17,702 nucleotides of DNA from Thermotogaceae bacterium (GTDB taxonomy: Bacteria; Thermotogota; Thermotogae; B21-G9; HyVt-16): positions 1-17,702 of the forward strand of contig DQYP01000092.1 in assembly GCA_011043375.1 (NCBI GenBank), given 5' to 3'. A program made the translations under genes and the position numbers. Positions within the stretch are counted from its first letter, which is position 1; each line of letters starts with the position of its first letter. Shown piece by piece: positions 15,099 through 17,702 of the stretch. Under the pieces are notes generated by a model. It worked only from the letters and a program-made list of their open reading frames with translations. It was not told the origin of the DNA and searched no databases.

Positions 15099-15818
15099 TT
15101 GTTGGCAAACGTTGAATACAGGGTTCTTGACAAAGGTTTTGTGAGACTCGTGGACCACATGGGAAACGATCTCTCAGCAGTTGAAGCAGCACGTGTTTCA
15201 TATGGTAAAGGATTGTCCTCGGATCCACAAAGGGATAAGAAACTCATCTTCTATTTGATGAAACATGGTCATGAAACTCCATTTGAACACATTGTTTTCA
15301 AATTTCATATCAAAGCACCGTTATTCGTTGCACGACAATGGTTTAGACATAGAATAGCGAGTTACAACGAAATAAGCGGTAGATATACCCAACTCAAAGA
15401 TGAATGGTACATTCCTGAGAACATAAGGGTACCGGATGTCACTAATAAGCAAGGAAGTGTTTTCGTTTCAGAAAGAAAGGATGAAGCTAAGATATTGAAT
15501 TTAATCAAAGAAAGCATTGAAAAAAGCTACTCCGTGTACAAAGAGTTGTTGGAAAATGGGGTTGCAAGAGAACTTGCAAGGATAGTTTTGCCCCTATCGA
15601 TGTACACACAATGGTACTGGACCGTCAATGCCAGGAGTTTGATGAATTTTTTGAATCTCAGAGCGGATTCACACGCACAATGGGAAATAAGACAATACGC
15701 TGTGAAAATAGCGGAGATCTTCAAAAAGCTTTGTCCATGGACTTTTGAAGCTTTCATGAAGTACAGATATTCAGGTGATGCTTTGAAAAAGGAGGAAATC
15801 AACGATGAAACTTTCTGA
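15099..15818 (+). CDS. thyX: Flavin-dependent thymidylate synthase ThyX
   Basis: ThyX makes dTMP from dUMP using methylenetetrahydrofolate, FAD and NAD(P)H. The signature RHRIASYNEISGR (about 83-95) matches RHRxxSxNExSxR. GHETPFEHIVFKFH and the C-terminal NARSLMNFLNLRADSHAQWEIR also match the T. maritima enzyme closely as I recall it. I choose TTG 15099 (239 residues) because GAGGTGG (15084-15090) sits 8 bases upstream; GTG 15087 would lie inside that site and TTG 15102 is a close alternative. The last 14 bases overlap the next gene and contain its ribosome site, so translation is probably coupled. Confidence 0.96.
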   Translation: MLANVEYRVLDKGFVRLVDHMGNDLSAVEAARVSYGKGLSSDPQRDKKLIFYLMKHGHETPFEHIVFKFHIKAPLFVARQWFRHRIASYNEISGRYTQLKDEWYIPENIRVPDVTNKQGSVFVSERKDEAKILNLIKESIEKSYSVYKELLENGVARELARIVLPLSMYTQWYWTVNARSLMNFLNLRADSHAQWEIRQYAVKIAEIFKKLCPWTFEAFMKYRYSGDALKKEEINDETF

Positions 15819-16164
15819 AATAGCTAAGATATTGAACGCAAAGATCCTGACTTGTGAGGATAAAGCTGACGAAATCGATATTAAGATAGTTGGAGCATCT
15901 GATATGATGAGCGATGTGCTTCTTATTGCAAAACCGGGAATGTTACTCATAACAGGTCTTAACTCTCCTCAAGTGATTAGAACTGCCAATATCGTTGGAA
16001 TACCTGCAGTGGTCGTTGTAAGAAAAAATGTTGTACCATCTGAAACAATAGAAGCCGCGAAGAATTTTGGCATAGCTCTTCTTCATTCACCAATTCCAAT
16101 GTATGTAGCCTGCGGAAAATTGTATGAAAAGAAACTTAAAGATGTGGCAGGGATAATAGAATGA
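15805..16164 (+). CDS. DRTGG-domain protein (first copy)
   Basis: This 119-residue cytoplasmic protein is a stand-alone DRTGG-like domain: MKLSEIAKIL, a beta-rich core (DVLLIAKPGMLLITG), VIRTANIVGIPAVVVV, then ETIEAAKNFGIALLHSPIPMY. Such domains occur beside CBS and phosphotransacetylase domains and are thought to sense ligands; the ligand is unknown. ATG 15805 is preceded by AAAAAGGAGG within thyX. It shares length, opening MKLSEI and C-terminal pattern with the gene at 17165-17500, so the two appear to be paralogues flanking the ATPase gene. Its stop overlaps the next start (ATGA). Confidence 0.8.
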   Translation: MKLSEIAKILNAKILTCEDKADEIDIKIVGASDMMSDVLLIAKPGMLLITGLNSPQVIRTANIVGIPAVVVVRKNVVPSETIEAAKNFGIALLHSPIPMYVACGKLYEKKLKDVAGIIE

Positions 16165-17168
16165 CAAAGAAAGATGAAACTGTGAATCCAGTTTCAAAGG
16201 ACAATATGGAAAGACTGGATATTCTTATAGATGAACTTAAAGGTATCTTTTCAAATATAAAAGCTCATGAAATTATGAATACAAGTGTTGTAGTCATAAT
16301 GCCAGATAGAACCTTGTATCAAGCTAAAGAACTTATGAGACTTAGAAAGATATCCGGCCTTCCTGTTTGTGATGAAAATGGAATGCTCGTCGGTATAGTG
16401 AGTATCGAGGATATAATAAAAGCTCTTGAAAACAATTATATAAATGACAAAATAGAAAGATGGATGACGAAAAATGTGGTGTGGATCTCTGAAGATGAGG
16501 AATTGATAGATATAGTCGAGAAGTTTTCGAGGTATGGGTTTGGAAGATTTCCAGTTTTGAATACGGAAACTCATAGAGTCATTGGAATAATAACCAAAGC
16601 AGATATATTAAGTACCATTTTGAATAAACTCAAGAACCTTTATGTAAGAGATCAGAGAATGACGAACGTACTTGAAAATACTGATTTACACAGCATTTCT
16701 CTGATAACAGGTGAGAAGCTCGATAAATCCGGTGCGGATTTTTACTTCGAAATAAATTACACGGATATAAATATGGCGGGAGTAGGGGCAGCTAAACTGA
16801 GAGAATTCTTGCTCTCAAAAGGTTTCAACGAAGAACTCGTTAGAAGAGTAGCAATAGCAACCTATGAAGCTGAAACTAATGTTGTTATACATAGTGAAAG
16901 CATAGGAAAGATATATTGCTTCATAAGAGATGACTTCATAAAGGTTAGAGTTGAAGATTACGGAAAGGGGATAGAAAATCTCGAGCTTGCAATGCAAGAG
17001 GGTTTTTCAACTGCTCCAGATTACATAAGAGAATTCGGTTTCGGAGCCGGTATGGGACTCGTGAACATGAAAAGGTGTTCCGATAAGATAGTGGTGGTAT
17101 CAGAAGTAGGAAAAGGTGTGATAGTTGAGATGTTATTCAACATAAAAACTGGGAGGGAAGAAACTTGA
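16161..17168 (+). CDS. CBS-pair protein with RsbW/anti-sigma-type HATPase domain
   Basis: The 335-residue protein joins two CBS domains (about 35-90 and 97-155; HEIMNTSVVVIMPD, GLPVCDENGMLVGIVSIEDII, WMTKNVVWIS, FPVLN, VIGIITKADIL) to a GHKL ATPase domain (about 180-328). The ATPase motifs are an N-box YEAETNVVIHS (Glu236, Asn240), a G1 box VEDYGKGI (Asp266) and a glycine-rich lid FGFGAGMGL. The ATPase half resembles RsbW/SpoIIAB-type serine kinases and anti-sigma factors rather than phospho-relay histidine kinases: no dimerisation helix with an H-box is seen. The CBS pair suggests control by adenine nucleotides. ATG 16161 overlaps the previous stop; the 3' end overlaps the next start by four bases. 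Signalling partners are unknown. Confidence 0.82.
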   Translation: MTKKDETVNPVSKDNMERLDILIDELKGIFSNIKAHEIMNTSVVVIMPDRTLYQAKELMRLRKISGLPVCDENGMLVGIVSIEDIIKALENNYINDKIERWMTKNVVWISEDEELIDIVEKFSRYGFGRFPVLNTETHRVIGIITKADILSTILNKLKNLYVRDQRMTNVLENTDLHSISLITGEKLDKSGADFYFEINYTDINMAGVGAAKLREFLLSKGFNEELVRRVAIATYEAETNVVIHSESIGKIYCFIRDDFIKVRVEDYGKGIENLELAMQEGFSTAPDYIREFGFGAGMGLVNMKRCSDKIVVVSEVGKGVIVEMLFNIKTGREET

Positions 17169-17500
17169 AGCTCTCAGAAATAATAGAAAAATTGAATCTT
17201 GATGTAGTAGTGGCCAATGAACTTGATGATGTGGACGTGGTAAATGGATACACATGCGACCTCTTGAGTGAGGTTATGGCAAATTGTAAAAAAGGAACGG
17301 CGTGGATAACAGTGCAATCCCACTTGAACATCGTGGCCGTTGCAACCATATGCGGTGTGTCATGCATAATACTGGCAAATGATCACGACTATCCCCAAGA
17401 AACCATTCAAAAAGCAGAAAAAGAAGGCGTTGTGCTTTTAAAGAGCAAATTGAATTCTTATACTATCTCTGGAGAATTGTACAAATTAGGGATAAAATGA
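17165..17500 (+). CDS. DRTGG-domain protein (second copy)
   Basis: This 111-residue DRTGG-like protein is a paralogue of the one at 15805-16164. It has the same opening (MKLSEI), a matching core (GTAWITVQSHLNIVAVATICGVSCIIL) and an ending QETIQKAEKEGVVLLKSKLNSYTISGELY that parallels the first copy. The start is TTG at 17165 within a TTGA overlap with the upstream stop; GGGAGGGAAG lies just before it. It sits between the HATPase protein and a PHP-domain gene. This gene order recurs in Thermotogae and Clostridia near NuoE-like and Fe-hydrogenase genes; the exact role is not known to me. Confidence 0.78.
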   Translation: MKLSEIIEKLNLDVVVANELDDVDVVNGYTCDLLSEVMANCKKGTAWITVQSHLNIVAVATICGVSCIILANDHDYPQETIQKAEKEGVVLLKSKLNSYTISGELYKLGIK

Positions 17501-17702
17501 AAAGATTCTACTGCGATTTTCATATACATACTTGTCTTTCACCTTGCGCCGATATCACGATGGTACCAAATGTGGTGGGTGAGAAACTCCAAGAGGTTGG
17601 AATTGATTGGATTGCGATAGTTGATCACAATTCAACTAAAAATGTTAGGGTGTTTAAAAATACCTTGAAAAAGTATGGGATAGAGGTTTTACCAGGAATT
17701 GA
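17497..17702 (+). CDS. PHP-domain phosphoesterase-like protein, 3' end outside the window
   Basis: The ATG overlaps the previous stop (ATGA at 17497-17500), and the frame is open to the window end (68 codons). It begins MKRFYCDFHIHTCLSPCA; DFHIHT (7-12) is metal motif I of the PHP superfamily. IAIVDHNST (motif II) and EVLPGIE follow. PHP proteins are metal-dependent phosphoesterases, including histidinol phosphatase and the DNA polymerase III PHP domain. This subgroup, with the early Cys residues, often lies beside DRTGG and NuoE-like genes, so a redox-enzyme connection is inferred. The substrate and the rest of the protein cannot be judged. Confidence 0.85.
   Translation, partial: MKRFYCDFHIHTCLSPCADITMVPNVVGEKLQEVGIDWIAIVDHNSTKNVRVFKNTLKKYGIEVLPGI

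Noticed and set aside
1..17702. CRISPR arrays, tRNA or rRNA genes
   Set aside because: No regularly spaced direct repeats, cloverleaf-like segments or rRNA-like conserved blocks were seen on either strand.

Overview
The window is about 17.7 kb of AT-rich, densely packed bacterial chromosome from a member of the Thermotogales. I infer the order from several things seen together: ThyX and UMP kinase closely resemble the Thermotoga maritima proteins as I recall them, tsf is separated from rpsB, codon use is rich in AGA/AGG/ATA, and the end of the window looks like the start of a regulatory cluster often found beside Fe-hydrogenase genes. A Pseudothermotoga-like organism is my best guess, but the genus cannot be fixed from sequence reading alone.

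Layout. (1) 1-124: 3' end of an IS200/IS605-type element (last codons of TnpB plus the right-end hairpin), directly upstream of (2) a + strand protein-export operon yajC-secD-secF (184-2876), followed by a GlpP-type antiterminator gene whose start codon appears to be ATA. (3) 3424-5174, - strand: metallophosphoesterase, LarE-like PP-loop sulfurtransferase and a small membrane-anchored protein, with overlapping genes. (4) 5338-6680, +: tsf and pyrH behind a clear sigma-70-type promoter, with a terminator-like hairpin between them. (5) 6704-10498, +: an ArsB/NhaD-type permease and a large cytoplasmic glycoside-hydrolase-like protein. (6) 10529-11706, -: a two-gene unit that looks like an E1-like (ThiF/MoeB) activating enzyme split into a degenerate N-terminal partner and an active adenylation subunit. 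(7) 11757-17702, +: ligA, a second ArsB/NhaD permease, thyX, then DRTGG protein - CBS/HATPase protein - DRTGG protein - PHP-domain protein (cut by the window end), joined by overlaps.

How it fits together. Most genes are housekeeping: protein export (YajC/SecD/SecF), translation (EF-Ts), pyrimidine and dTMP synthesis (PyrH, ThyX) and DNA ligation (LigA). The less routine parts are the split E1-like pair, the glycoside-hydrolase-like enzyme, the LarE-like unit, and the DRTGG/HATPase/PHP set, which probably regulates or matures redox enzymes encoded just beyond the window. No tRNA, rRNA or CRISPR array was seen. No gene-free stretch exceeds 300 bases.
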